The notes under the pieces are model-generated. The model worked only from the letters and a program-made list of their open reading frames with translations, was not told the origin of the DNA and made no database searches. From Arthrobacter cavernae (GTDB lineage: Bacteria > Actinomycetota > Actinomycetes > Actinomycetales > Micrococcaceae): a DNA stretch of 64,000 bases. Each line of letters starts with the position of its first letter. The stretch's first letter is position 1. The stretch covers positions 44,548 through 108,547 of the forward strand of contig NZ_JAFNLL010000028.1 of the NCBI RefSeq assembly GCF_017368795.1, in the 5' to 3' direction. A program made the translations under genes and the position numbers. Shown in pieces: positions 28,663 through 38,313 of this stretch.

Positions 28663-31600
28663 TTAGGCCTCTACTTTGTTGACGGTGATCTGCGGCTCGG
28701 TGGCGTCGCCGGACACCACGGGTTCGAGCACCAGGGACAGGGTCTCGTTCTTGACCAGTTCCGCGTTGGCGCGGAGGGCGTCGATGGTCTCGTGCGTGGC
28801 CAGCACCGTGGTGTGAATGCGGTCGCTGACGTTGAAGCCGGCGTCCTTGCGTGCCTGCTGGATGGCGCGGACCATGTCGCGGGCCAGGCCCTCGGCTGCA
28901 AGCTCCGGGGTAACCTCGGTGTTGAGGACCACGAAGCCGCCGCCCGGCAGGACGGCCACGGAGGCGGAGGCCCCGGTGGCGGATTCGGCCACGACCGTTT
29001 CCAGCGTGTACTCCTGCGGTTCGAGCTCGAGCCCGCCCGCAGTCACCACGCCGGCGTCGCTGACGGACCAGTCGCCGGACTTGGAGCCCTTGATGGCCTG
29101 CTGCACGTTCTTGCCCAGGCGCGGGCCGGCCGCGCGGGCGTTGACCACGAGCTTCTGCTCGATGCCGAACTCCTCCGGGGAGGCCGTGGCGGCGTCGAGC
29201 AGGCGCACGGAGCGCAGGTTCAGTTCATCGGCGACGACGGCGCCGAAGCTTTCCAGCGCATCCGCACCGAGTGCCACCACAGTGAGTTCCTGCAGGGGCA
29301 GGCGGACACGGAGGTTGGCCGCCTTACGCAGCGAGGATCCGGTGGAGCAGATCTGCTGGACGCGGTCCATGGCTTCCACAAGCGAGGCGTTGGCCGGGAA
29401 CAGCGCGGCGTCCGGCCAGTCGGCCAGGTGCACCGAGCGTCCGCCGGTGAGTCCGCGCCAGATCTCTTCCGAGATCAGCGGCAGCAGCGGGGCGGAGACA
29501 CGGCACACGGCTTCGAGGGCAGTGAACAGGGCGTCGAAGGCGTCGGCGCCCTCGTCGAAGAAGCGCTGGCGGCTGCGGCGCACGTACCAGTTGGTCAGCA
29601 TGTCCAGGTAGCCGCGCAGGTCATCGCAGGCGCCGGAGATGTCATAGCTGTCCAGCTTGTCCGTGAGGTCGCGGACGAGGTCCCCCGTGTTGGCCAGGAG
29701 GTACTGGTCCATGGTGTCCGTGTAGCCGTCGTAGCGCAGCTTCGCGTCGTAGCCCGAGCCGCCGTTCGCAGCGTTGGTGTACAGCGTGAAGAAGCTGTAC
29801 ACGTTCCACAGCGGCAGGATGACCTGGCGGACGCCGTCGCGGATGCCCTGTTCGGTGACCACCAGGTTGCCGCCGCGCAGGATGGGGCTGGCCATGAGGA
29901 ACCAGCGCATGGCGTCGGAACCGTCGCGGTCCAGGACCTCGGAGACGTCCGGGTAGTTGCGCAGGCTCTTGGACATTTTCTGGCCGTCCGAGCCGAGGAC
30001 GATGCCGTGGCTAATGACGTTGCGGAACGCGGGGCGGTCAAACAGTGCGGTGGACAGGATGTGGAGCATGTAGAACCAGCCGCGGGTCTGGCCGATGTAC
30101 TCCACGATGAAGTCCGCGGGGTTGTGCGTGTCGAACCAGTCCTGGTTCTGGAACGGGTAGTGGACCTGGCCGTAGGGCATGGAGCCGGAGTCGAACCAGA
30201 CGTCCAGGACGTCTTCCACGCGCCGCATCACGGACTGGCCCTCTTCCGGGGTCCGGGGGTCGTCCGGGTTGGGCCGGGTCAGCTCGTCGATGAACGGCCG
30301 GTGCAGGTCAACCTGGCCGTCGTTGTTCAGCGGCAGGCGGCCGAAGTCCGCTTCGATGTCCGCGAGCGAGCCGTAGACGTCGGTGCGCGGGTATTCGGGG
30401 TCGTCTGACTGCCATACGGGGATGGGCGAGCCCCAGTAGCGGTTGCGGCTGATGGACCAGTCACGGGCGTTGGCGAGCCACTTGCCGAACTGGCCATCCT
30501 TGACGTTGCCCGGGATCCAGTTGATCTCCTGGTTCAGTTCGGACATCCGGTCCTTGAACTTGGTGACCTCCACATACCAGGAGGACACCGCACGGTAGAT
30601 CAGGGGGTTGCGGCAGCGCCAGCAGTGCGGGTAGCTGTGCTCGTAGCTGGCCTGGCGGACCAGGCGGCCGTCGGCGCGCAGGACCTGGGTGATGGGCTTG
30701 TTGGCGTCGAAGACCTGCAGGCCCACGATCTCCGCCAATTCTCCATGCACGAAGAGCGGCAGGAACTTGGCTCCCTCATCCACGGACAGCACCACGGGGA
30801 TGCCGGCGTCTTCACAGACCTTCTGGTCGTCCTCACCGAAGGCAGGAGCCTGGTGGACGATGCCCGTGCCGTCGGAGGTGGTGACGTAGTCGGCCACCAG
30901 GATGCGCCAGGCGTTCTGCGTGCCGTACTTTTCGGCGTCGGCGAAGTCGTTCCAGAGCGGGGTGTACTCGAGGTCTTCGAGCTCGGCGCCGGTGTAGCTG
31001 GCGGTGACGGCGGCGGCCGCGGCAGCGGCGTCGTCGTACCCCAGGTCCTTGGCGTAGGCGCCCAGCAGGTCAGCGGCCAGCAGGAAGCTGCCGCTCACCG
31101 GCGCCTCGGCGGAGGCGGCCTTCACGCCCTTCGGTCCGGCGGGGAGCACGGCATAGGAAATCTCAGGCCCGACGGCGAGCGCCAGGTTGGTGGGCAGCGT
31201 CCAGGGGGTGGTGGTCCAGGCGAGCGCCTGAACGCCTTCCAGGGCCTTGGAGACGTCCGACTCCCCCGCCTTGATGGGGAAGGTCACCGTGACGGACGGG
31301 TCCTGGCGGTTCTTGTAGACGTCGTCGTCCATGCGCAGTTCATGGTTGGACAGCGGGGTCTCGTCCTTCCAGCAGTACGGCAGAACGCGGTAGCCGTTGT
31401 ACGTCAGGCCCTTCTCGTGCAGCTGCTTGAACGCCCACAGCACCGACTCCATGTACTCGACGTTGAGCGTCTTGTAGTCGTTGTCGAAGTCCACCCAGCG
31501 GGCCTGGCGGGTGACGTAGGCCTTCCACTCGTTGGCGTACTTCATGACCGAGGCGCGGCAGGCGTCATTGAACTTGTCGATGCCCATGGCTTCGATCTGG

Positions 31601-31977
31601 GTCTTGTCCGTCATGCCCAGCTGCTTCATGGCTTCCAGCTCGGCGGGCAGGCCGTGGGTATCCCAGCCGAAGCGCCGTTCCACGCGCTTACCGCGCTGGG
31701 TCTGGTAGCGGCCCACGAGGTCCTTGGCGTAGCCGGTGAGGAGGTGGCCGTAGTGCGGCAGTCCGTTGGCGAAGGGAGGGCCGTCGTAGAAGACGAACTC
31801 GTTGCTGCCGTGTGTCCCACCGGGAAGATCGGCCTCGCGCTGGTCGATGCTTGCCTGGAAGGTGCCGTCTTCGTCCCAGTACTTAAGGATGCGCTCTTCG
31901 ACCGCCGGGAACTTCACGGAAGCTGACACGCCGTGCGTGCCGGAAGAGGCCGCTGAGGCCTTGGGGTAATGGGTCAT
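28663..31977 (-). CDS. ileS: Isoleucyl-tRNA synthetase IleS
   Basis: IleS charges tRNA-Ile and edits misactivated valine. The 1104-residue length fits the long, eukaryote-like IleS found in actinobacteria. The HIGH motif appears as 'HYGH' near residue 75 and the second motif as 'KMSKS' near residue 667. The connective editing domain lies between them, with the anticodon-binding region and a C-terminal extension after. ATG 31977 is chosen because AGGA lies seven bases upstream. That site is the sequestered strand of the T-box switch. The first gene of the ileS-folC-DUF4233-ndk cluster. Confidence 0.97.
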   Translation of the reverse strand: MTHYPKASAASSGTHGVSASVKFPAVEERILKYWDEDGTFQASIDQREADLPGGTHGSNEFVFYDGPPFANGLPHYGHLLTGYAKDLVGRYQTQRGKRVERRFGWDTHGLPAELEAMKQLGMTDKTQIEAMGIDKFNDACRASVMKYANEWKAYVTRQARWVDFDNDYKTLNVEYMESVLWAFKQLHEKGLTYNGYRVLPYCWKDETPLSNHELRMDDDVYKNRQDPSVTVTFPIKAGESDVSKALEGVQALAWTTTPWTLPTNLALAVGPEISYAVLPAGPKGVKAASAEAPVSGSFLLAADLLGAYAKDLGYDDAAAAAAAVTASYTGAELEDLEYTPLWNDFADAEKYGTQNAWRILVADYVTTSDGTGIVHQAPAFGEDDQKVCEDAGIPVVLSVDEGAKFLPLFVHGELAEIVGLQVFDANKPITQVLRADGRLVRQASYEHSYPHCWRCRNPLIYRAVSSWYVEVTKFKDRMSELNQEINWIPGNVKDGQFGKWLANARDWSISRNRYWGSPIPVWQSDDPEYPRTDVYGSLADIEADFGRLPLNNDGQVDLHRPFIDELTRPNPDDPRTPEEGQSVMRRVEDVLDVWFDSGSMPYGQVHYPFQNQDWFDTHNPADFIVEYIGQTRGWFYMLHILSTALFDRPAFRNVISHGIVLGSDGQKMSKSLRNYPDVSEVLDRDGSDAMRWFLMASPILRGGNLVVTEQGIRDGVRQVILPLWNVYSFFTLYTNAANGGSGYDAKLRYDGYTDTMDQYLLANTGDLVRDLTDKLDSYDISGACDDLRGYLDMLTNWYVRRSRQRFFDEGADAFDALFTALEAVCRVSAPLLPLISEEIWRGLTGGRSVHLADWPDAALFPANASLVEAMDRVQQICSTGSSLRKAANLRVRLPLQELTVVALGADALESFGAVVADELNLRSVRLLDAATASPEEFGIEQKLVVNARAAGPRLGKNVQQAIKGSKSGDWSVSDAGVVTAGGLELEPQEYTLETVVAESATGASASVAVLPGGGFVVLNTEVTPELAAEGLARDMVRAIQQARKDAGFNVSDRIHTTVLATHETIDALRANAELVKNETLSLVLEPVVSGDATEPQITVNKVEA

Positions 31978-31982
31978 CTCGT

Positions 31983-32222
31983 CATCCTGGTCTGAGCTGG
32001 TGGACTGTTCGTGTCTATCAGGATGCGAGGACGGCGCCTGCGTTGCCTTCCGACAACACCGGTACCGCGGTACCACCTCACTTACCGATGCCTGCCCTCC
32101 CGTGGAGGGTCCGGCGTCGGCCGCTCATTGCTGCTGTGACGGGCTTACCCGTCCGGTTCTACTGACCCTCAGAGTGCGGGGGCGTTCTTCCGGAAGCTCG
32201 CCGGTGATGGCCGGGTCAAAGC
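31983..32222 (-). promoter_or_regulatory. Translational T-box riboswitch of ileS
   Basis: The T-box sequence GAGGTGGTACCGCGG lies at about 32064-32078. The isoleucine specifier codon ATC is at 32208-32206 within GCCATCACCGG, in an ultrashort Stem I followed by AGTAGAACCGGACGGG, as in mycobacterial ileS leaders. Downstream, CATCCTG (32025-32019) can pair with CAGGATG (31989-31983), which holds the ribosome-binding site. Uncharged tRNA-Ile should free that site. Confidence 0.93.
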
Positions 32223-32307
32223 TTGTGCCTCAAGTCTAACGGCAGCGGCGCCGCTCGCTCCACTCGGCATTCCGCCCTGGGATGAGGCTCGACGTCCCGG
32301 CGGCCGG

Positions 32308-33072
32308 TTAGGCCTCGGCCTTGCGGATCAGTTTGTGGGTGGCCGCCTGCGCCACTGGCCTGACAACGATTTCGTCCAGGTTGATGTGGTGCGGCAGGGA
32401 CACCGCGTACTTGACGACGTCGGCGACGTCGTCCGCGATCAGGGGCTTCTCGACGCCGGCGTAGACCTTGGCCGCGGCGGCCCCGTCACCAAGCCTGTTG
32501 AGGGCGAACTCCTCGGTGCGGACCAGTCCGGGCAGCACCTCGATCACGCGGATGTTGTTTTCCGCTTCCTCCAGGCGCAGGGCGCCGGTCATGGCGTGCT
32601 GCGCATATTTCGCCGCGTTATAGCCGCCGCCACCCTCGTAGGCAGTGAGCCCGGCGGTGGAGGTCAGGTTGAGCACGGTGCCCTCGCCGTGGGCGCGCAG
32701 CATCGGCAGGAACGCGCGCGTGATCTTCATGGTGCCCAGCACGTTGACCTGCAGCATCCAGTCCCAGTCCTCGGTCTTCGCATTGGCGATGGTGTCCGCA
32801 CCGCGGGCGCCGCCCGCGATGTTGACCAGGGTATCGGCTCCCCCGGCCTCGGTGACCGCCGCGAGCAAGGCCGCGACGTCGTCATCGTTGCAGATGTCCG
32901 CGGCGAACGGCACCGCGCCGGTCTGGGCCGCGAGCTCCTCGAGCCGCTCCGCACGTCGTGCGACGGCGAAGACCCGCCAGCCCGCGCCTGCGAGCGCGCG
33001 CACGGTGGCCTCGCCGATTCCCGTGCTCGCCCCGGTTACTACTGCCGTCTTGTTCTGTGCTGCCAAAGTCAT
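32308..33072 (-). CDS. SDR-family NAD(P)-dependent oxidoreductase (YdfG-like)
   Basis: A 254-residue classical short-chain dehydrogenase. Cofactor motif 'TGASTGIG' near residue 14, 'VNIAGGARG' in place of the usual NNAG, catalytic Ser in 'NLTSTAG' and 'YNAAK' (Tyr/Lys) follow the family order. The C-terminal 'VVKYAVSLPHHINLDEIVVRP' is typical of the 3-hydroxy acid/serine dehydrogenase subgroup. The substrate is not known. A TAAAGT box lies six bases before ATG 33072. Confidence 0.9.
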   Translation of the reverse strand: MTLAAQNKTAVVTGASTGIGEATVRALAGAGWRVFAVARRAERLEELAAQTGAVPFAADICNDDDVAALLAAVTEAGGADTLVNIAGGARGADTIANAKTEDWDWMLQVNVLGTMKITRAFLPMLRAHGEGTVLNLTSTAGLTAYEGGGGYNAAKYAQHAMTGALRLEEAENNIRVIEVLPGLVRTEEFALNRLGDGAAAAKVYAGVEKPLIADDVADVVKYAVSLPHHINLDEIVVRPVAQAATHKLIRKAEA

Positions 33073-33084
33073 GGCACCACTTTA
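33073..33084 (-). promoter_or_regulatory. -10 hexamer TAAAGT, leaderless start
   Basis: TAAAGT (33084-33079), six bases, then ATG 33072 of the SDR gene. Confidence 0.5.
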
Positions 33085-33184
33085 TCGCCGCCCCGGCGGG
33101 CCGGAAGCCGCCCTGTCTGCCAGCATGGCCCCGCGGACATCCTCCAGTACTTCCGCGACGGCGAATGGGTACGTACGACGCCGA

Positions 33185-34129
33185 CTACGGCTTGGCCTCC
33201 CCCAGCACCACGTTCACCGGTTCCTGTCCCGCCTGAAGCAACCCGATCTGCTTGCGGATGAGCCGCGCCATCCGCGGCAGCATGGCCGTACTCGCCCCGC
33301 CCACGTGCGGCGTGATCAGGACGCCCGGCACGCTCCACAGGGGATGGTCGCGCGGCAACGGTTCCGGGTCCGTCACGTCCAGGGCCGCCCGGAGCCTGCC
33401 GGAGGACGTCTCGCGCAGCAGCGCCTCGGTATCAGCCACAGGCCCTCGCGCCACGTTGACCAGCAGCGCGCCGTCGGCCATCGCCGCCAGGAACCGGGCA
33501 TCCACCAGGTGCCGGGTCTGTTCGCTCAGGGGAACACTGACCACCACGATGTCGTGCAGCGGCAACTGCTCGTACAGGGAATCAATCCCGTAAATCCGGC
33601 CGCGCTCATCGTCGCGGCCGCGGCTGGCCAGCCGCGTCACCTCGGTCTCGAACGGCAGCAGCCTGGCCTCAATGGCCTTGCCCACTCCGCCATAGCCCAC
33701 CAGCAGCACGCGCCGGTCGGCCAGGCTGGGGCGCTGGGAGTTGCCCCAGGTTCCCGTGGCTGCGTTCCGCACAAAATCGGGGATCCCCCGCTGGCTGGCG
33801 ATCATCATGCCCACCGCAAGTTCCGCCGTCGACGTCTCATGCACTCCGGCCGCGTTCGCAAAACGGCACCCCGCGGGCAGAACTGCCGCGACGCCGTCGT
33901 ACCCGATCGACTGGCTCTGCACCAGCCCCACGTCCACGGAGTCCAGCGCCGACAGCGCCCCCGGCCCGCCCATATAGGGCGGCACCACAATGTCGATCCG
34001 CTCCGCCGGAGCCGGTCCGGTCAGATCCCACAGCAAAAGTTCGACGCCGGCGGACGGCTCGAGTGCTTCCATCAGGTTCTGATCGGGCAGACTTACCCGT
34101 AGTTTCGGTGACGCGGGCAACCCGGACAT
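33185..34129 (-). CDS. D-isomer-specific 2-hydroxyacid dehydrogenase
   Basis: A 314-residue NAD(P)-dependent dehydrogenase. The Rossmann motif 'LVGYGGVGKAIE', the substrate-binding Arg in 'NVARGPVADTEALL', and the catalytic His in 'ITPHVGGAS' are present. The family covers phosphoglycerate, glyoxylate/hydroxypyruvate and related dehydrogenases; the substrate is not deducible. AAGGAG five bases upstream fixes ATG 34129. The longer frame to 34171 is not needed. Confidence 0.92.
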   Translation of the reverse strand: MSGLPASPKLRVSLPDQNLMEALEPSAGVELLLWDLTGPAPAERIDIVVPPYMGGPGALSALDSVDVGLVQSQSIGYDGVAAVLPAGCRFANAAGVHETSTAELAVGMMIASQRGIPDFVRNAATGTWGNSQRPSLADRRVLLVGYGGVGKAIEARLLPFETEVTRLASRGRDDERGRIYGIDSLYEQLPLHDIVVVSVPLSEQTRHLVDARFLAAMADGALLVNVARGPVADTEALLRETSSGRLRAALDVTDPEPLPRDHPLWSVPGVLITPHVGGASTAMLPRMARLIRKQIGLLQAGQEPVNVVLGEAKP

Positions 34130-34204
34130 GCGCACTCCTTCTCTTCGACTCACGTGACAGTTAACCAGCACTGCCGGAGAAGGAGCGCATCCTCCTATGC
34201 CGTG

Positions 34205-34909
34205 CTACCCGTGTGTGACTGCAGCTCCCACGAGCCCGAACAGCGTTCCGGCCGCCACGGCAATGAGGGCGCGCTTCCCCGTGGGATACAGCCAAGGCAC
34301 TGCGAACACAGCCACGGCGAGCATGAACCCGTTCACGGCGCTCAATGTTACCGCCAGCCATTCGGTCCCGGTGGACACCCCGAACCCTCCGCCGCTGCAA
34401 CCGCTGATCCCGCACCAGGCAAAACCCGCCACGAACCACTGCGGAAGGCTCAGCAAGACTGCCAGGGGTACCGTCCACCGGAGGTGCCGGACGTACCGCG
34501 TGACCCCATGCAGCGCCAAACCCGGGTTCTGATGCAAAGTGACAGCCACGGCGGCGGCCGGCACCGGCTTCCGGATGGACAGGATCATCCACCGGAACAA
34601 TGCCGCGTTGACCACCGCAAGGGCGAGGAATCCCAGGTAACGGAGAACCGCCGTCGGGCTCAACACACCGGGCGACGGCGGACGCGAGGAATCAGCGAGG
34701 AAGGCCACGGCGAAATACGCCGCCGAAACGGGCAGCGTCAGAACCACCACGGCCAGCATCAGCCGCTCACGGAACACGGCATCCAGACCCGTTTCGAAGG
34801 AACCAGTGACGAGCACAGCCCCAACAGCGGCAACCGTCACCGACAGATAAACGACGACGGCGATCCTCGCCCATCGCGGCAAGGACCTCTTGTTCGGCGG
34901 ATCTTTCAC
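34205..34909 (-). CDS. Six-helix membrane protein of unknown function
   Basis: A 234-residue protein with about six hydrophobic helices and a cysteine pair in 'WCGISGCSGGGFG'. Not recognised as a family. The GTG start at 34909 overlaps the stop of the DUF488 gene as GTGA, so translation is coupled to it. The frame is open much further upstream over the DUF488 gene, but those residues are shadow sequence. Confidence 0.75.
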   Translation of the reverse strand: MKDPPNKRSLPRWARIAVVVYLSVTVAAVGAVLVTGSFETGLDAVFRERLMLAVVVLTLPVSAAYFAVAFLADSSRPPSPGVLSPTAVLRYLGFLALAVVNAALFRWMILSIRKPVPAAAVAVTLHQNPGLALHGVTRYVRHLRWTVPLAVLLSLPQWFVAGFAWCGISGCSGGGFGVSTGTEWLAVTLSAVNGFMLAVAVFAVPWLYPTGKRALIAVAAGTLFGLVGAAVTHG

Positions 34910-35295
34910 TTTTCCACACGCCGCCCTGGATGAGTCTGGCCCAGCAGGAACTCCAGCAGCACCCTGGCGTGGTTGGTCTCGGGGTCGCGGGCCCCGTAGA
35001 GCAGCGTGACCCGCGGATTGTTCGCGGCCAGGTCCAGGAGGGTTTCGACAGCAGGGTTGTCCTCCAGTTCGGCCTCGTATTGCACCCGGAAGTCCCCGAA
35101 CCGTTCCTGCATGTGCGCGAACTCCGTCCGCAGCGGCGGCGAGGGGGCGATGTCCTTCAGCCACAGGTCCAGGCGGGCGCGTTCCTTGGACACCCCGCGC
35201 GGCCAGAGCCGGTCGACCAGAACCCGGTAGCCGTCGTCGTCGGCCACCTCGTCATAGATGCGTTTGATCACCAAAACATCCCTCACCCCGGTCAT
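34906..35295 (-). CDS. DUF488 family protein
   Basis: 129 residues with the DUF488 (YeaO-like) signature: 'IKRIYDEVADDDGYRVLVDRL' split by 'WPRGVSKERARLDLWLKDIAPS', and 'TLLYGARDPETNHARVLLEFL' at the end. The function is unknown. A TAGCAT box sits six bases before ATG 35295. It is divergent from valS and coupled to the downstream membrane-protein gene. Confidence 0.9.
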   Translation of the reverse strand: MTGVRDVLVIKRIYDEVADDDGYRVLVDRLWPRGVSKERARLDLWLKDIAPSPPLRTEFAHMQERFGDFRVQYEAELEDNPAVETLLDLAANNPRVTLLYGARDPETNHARVLLEFLLGQTHPGRRVEK

Positions 35296-35307
35296 GGGCG
35301 CATGCTA
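35296..35307 (-). promoter_or_regulatory. -10 hexamer TAGCAT, leaderless start
   Basis: TAGCAT (35307-35302), six bases, then ATG 35295 of the DUF488 gene. Confidence 0.5.
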
Positions 35308-35341
35308 CTGCAGACCCGCGTGCCGCGGAATATAGGGGGCC

Positions 35342-35365
35342 ATGAAACAATTGGCCCATGGCTGA
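35342..35365 (+). other. Possible 7-codon upstream reading frame at valS
   Basis: ATG 35342 opens a frame encoding MKQLAHG that ends at a TGA (35363-35365) inside the valS start region. The same stretch forms a short inverted repeat GGGCCA/TGGCCC. valS itself has no obvious ribosome-binding site. It may be fortuitous. Confidence 0.25.
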
Positions 35366-37979
35366 ATCAACGCAGGGTACAGACACGCCCGCCACCGCCC
35401 CCATCAACGTTCCCGACAAGCCGGCCCTCGAGGGCCTCGAGGCTGCTCTGACGCAGCGCTGGCTTGACGAAGGAACCTACAAGTTCAACCCGGACACCAC
35501 CCGGGAACAGGTCTACTCGATCGACACTCCCCCGCCGACGGCATCGGGCTCGCTCCACGTGGGCCACATGTTCTCCTTCACGCACACCGATGTCCAAGCC
35601 CGCTACATGCGCATGACCGGCAAGAACGTCTTTTACCCGATGGGCTGGGACGACAACGGCCTGCCCACCGAGCGCCGTGTGCAGAACTACTACGGCGTCC
35701 GCTGCGATCCGGCCATCCCCTACAACGCCGACTACCGTCCGCCCGCACAGCCAGCGAAGAACCAGCACGACTTCGACGTCGTCTCCCGGCAGAACTTCAT
35801 TGAGCTCTGCGAGGAACTGGCCGTGGAGGACGAGAAGGTCTTCGAGAATCTCTTCCAGACCCTCGGCCTGTCCGTCGACTGGGACCTGACGTACCGCACC
35901 ATCGACGACACCTCCCGTGCCGTGTCCCAGCGCGCCTTCCTCGCCAACCTGGCCGCTGGTGACGCCTACATGGCAGAAGCCCCCACGCTGTGGGACGTGA
36001 CGTTCCGCACCGCCGTCGCGCAGGCCGAGCTCGAGGACCGCGAGGTGGCCGGCGCGTACTACCGCTACCCGTTCTTCACCGCCGAGGGCGAGAAGATCTA
36101 CGTCGAAACCACGCGCCCGGAACTGCTCGCCGCGTGTGCCGCGCTGGTGGCAAACCCCGACGACGAGCGTTTCCAGCCGCTGTTCGGCAAGACCGTGACG
36201 TCCCCCCTGTTCGACGTCGAGCTTGAGGTCAAGGCACACCCGCTCGCCAAGGCAGACAAGGGCTCCGGAATCGCGATGGTCTGCACCTTCGGCGACCTGA
36301 CCGACGTCACCTGGTGGCGCGAACTGCAGCTTCCCACCCGGGCCATCATGGGCCGCGACGGCCGCATCATTGCCGACACCCCCGAGTGGATCACCACCGA
36401 CGCCGGCCGGGAAGCCTACGCCGCGATCGCCGGCAAGACCGCGTTCTCCGCCAAGGAAGCCGTGGTGGAGCTGCTGAACGGCGCCGGACTGCTGGATGGC
36501 GAGCCCAAGAAGATGACCCACCCGGTGAATTTCTTCGAAAAGGGCGACAAGCCCCTCGAAGTTGTCACCTCCCGCCAGTGGTACATCCGCAACGGCGGCC
36601 GCGATGAGGAACGCCGCGACCGCCTGATCGGCCGTGGACAGGAAATCAACTTCCACCCGTCCTTCATGCGCTCCCGCTACGAGAACTGGATCGCCGGCCT
36701 GAACGGTGACTGGCTCGTCTCCCGCCAGCGCTTCTTCGGCGTGCCGATCCCGGTCTGGTACCCGCTGGATGCCCAGGGCAACCCGGACTACGAGAACCCT
36801 GTGCTGCCCTCGGACGAGATGCTCCCTGTGGACCCCGCTGCGGACGCCGCGCCCGGCTTCGACGAGTCCCAGCGCGAGCAGCCCAACGGCTTCACCGGCG
36901 ACGCCGATGTGCTGGACACCTGGGCCACGTCTTCCCTGACCCCGCAGATCGTGGGTGGCTGGAGCCGTGACGAGGAGCTGTTCGCCAAGGTCTACCCGTT
37001 CGACCTCCGCCCGCAGGGCCACGACATCATCCGCACCTGGCTGTTCTCCTCCGCCGTCCGCGCCGACGCCCTGCAGAAGAACGCGCCGTGGAAGCATGCC
37101 GCGATCTCCGGCTGGATCCTGGACCCTGACCGCAAGAAGATGTCCAAGTCCAAGGGCAATGCGGTTGTACCCACGGACGTGCTGGACGAATTCGGCTCGG
37201 ACGCCGTGCGCTACTGGGCTGCTTCGGCCAAGCTCGGCGCCGACACCGCCTACGAGATCGCACAGATGAAGATCGGCCGCCGCCTGGCCATCAAGCTGCT
37301 CAACGCCTCCAAGTTTGTGCTGAACCTGGGCGCCACCGAGAACTCGGTGGTCTCCGCGGACCTCTCGGTGCTGACCAACCCGCTGGACCGGGCGCTCCTG
37401 GCCCAACTGGCCGATGTGGTGGCCCAGTCCACCAAGGCGTTCGAGAACTACGACTACGCCCGCGCCCTGCAGATCAGCGAATCGTTCTTCTGGCAGTTCA
37501 CGGACGACTACGTCGAGCTCATCAAGGACCGCGCCTACGGTGCTGCCGGCGAGACCGAGCAGGCCTCGGTGTTGGCTGCCCTGGCCACCGCACTGGACAC
37601 CCTGCTGCGCCTGTTCGCACCATTCCTGCCCTTCGCCACCGAAGAGGTATGGGGCTGGTGGCGCACGGGTTCGGTGCACCGCGCCGCCTGGCCGGCAGCG
37701 CTGGAAATCGCCGACGGCGACACCACCATGCTGGGCACTGTTGGCATTGCGCTGAGCGGCATCCGCAAGGCCAAGTCCGAGGCCAAGGTCAAGCAGCGCA
37801 CCGGAGTGCTCTCCGCGACCATCACGGCCAACGAGTCCTTGGTGGCCCAGCTCAAGGCGGGCCTCGGCGACCTCAAGGCAGCGGCCAACGCGCAGGAAAT
37901 CACCCTGCAGTCCGGCGAGGGCGAGCTGATGGTCAGCGATGTGGTGCTGGCTCAGGCCGAGGAGCCCGGCCAGGCCTAG
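35358..37979 (+). CDS. valS: Valyl-tRNA synthetase ValS
   Basis: ValS charges tRNA-Val and edits threonine. 873 residues, normal for the family. The HIGH motif is 'HVGH' near residue 67 and the second motif is 'KMSKS' near residue 593, with the editing domain between ('YVETTRPELLAACAAL'). A short C-terminal coiled coil follows the anticodon-binding domain. The start is ATG 35358, with only weak ribosome-binding sequence and an overlapping mini-frame upstream. Confidence 0.97.
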   Translation: MAESTQGTDTPATAPINVPDKPALEGLEAALTQRWLDEGTYKFNPDTTREQVYSIDTPPPTASGSLHVGHMFSFTHTDVQARYMRMTGKNVFYPMGWDDNGLPTERRVQNYYGVRCDPAIPYNADYRPPAQPAKNQHDFDVVSRQNFIELCEELAVEDEKVFENLFQTLGLSVDWDLTYRTIDDTSRAVSQRAFLANLAAGDAYMAEAPTLWDVTFRTAVAQAELEDREVAGAYYRYPFFTAEGEKIYVETTRPELLAACAALVANPDDERFQPLFGKTVTSPLFDVELEVKAHPLAKADKGSGIAMVCTFGDLTDVTWWRELQLPTRAIMGRDGRIIADTPEWITTDAGREAYAAIAGKTAFSAKEAVVELLNGAGLLDGEPKKMTHPVNFFEKGDKPLEVVTSRQWYIRNGGRDEERRDRLIGRGQEINFHPSFMRSRYENWIAGLNGDWLVSRQRFFGVPIPVWYPLDAQGNPDYENPVLPSDEMLPVDPAADAAPGFDESQREQPNGFTGDADVLDTWATSSLTPQIVGGWSRDEELFAKVYPFDLRPQGHDIIRTWLFSSAVRADALQKNAPWKHAAISGWILDPDRKKMSKSKGNAVVPTDVLDEFGSDAVRYWAASAKLGADTAYEIAQMKIGRRLAIKLLNASKFVLNLGATENSVVSADLSVLTNPLDRALLAQLADVVAQSTKAFENYDYARALQISESFFWQFTDDYVELIKDRAYGAAGETEQASVLAALATALDTLLRLFAPFLPFATEEVWGWWRTGSVHRAAWPAALEIADGDTTMLGTVGIALSGIRKAKSEAKVKQRTGVLSATITANESLVAQLKAGLGDLKAAANAQEITLQSGEGELMVSDVVLAQAEEPGQA

Positions 37980-38009
37980 AGCGGGGCCCGGAAGTTTTCG
38001 GGCAAAGGG

Positions 38010-38052
38010 GAAGCCCCATCAGCGTTTCGCCGTTGGTGGGGCTTCGACTTTT
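38010..38052 (+). terminator. valS terminator
   Basis: An 11-bp stem pairs GAAGCCCCATC (38010-38020) with 38035-38045, followed by GACTTTTC. The remaining 190 bp up to 38242 are less GC-rich and hold nothing I can name. Confidence 0.75.
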
Positions 38053-38242
38053 CGGCTGTCCGGTGACGGCTTGACAGTCTGGCGGAATCCTCGGAATTTC
38101 AGGTCTTCCTACCTCGTCACAGATAGCTTGCATCTAACTTTGCCGAAGGCTGCGTTGAATGCATATCACTGAATCTTTGGTTTCCGCGTCCCGCTTCTTT
38201 CGAAGTGGGTAAGTTCCATTGTGGTACGGGCCACACACATGC

Positions 38243-38292
38243 GCAAGGGCCCTTGGAGAACTACAGTCCTGTAGTTCTCCAAGGGCCCTTGC
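38243..38292. repeat. Perfect 24-bp inverted repeat between valS and the nitroreductase gene
   Basis: 38243-38266 pairs without mismatch with 38269-38292, leaving a 2-nt centre. The arm begins GCAAGGGCCC and ends AACTACAG. No U-tract follows on either side. It lies 22 bp after the stop codon of the convergent nitroreductase gene and probably ends that transcript. Confidence 0.88.
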
Positions 38293-38313
38293 CGCGTTCC
38301 GGAGTCGGCGCGG

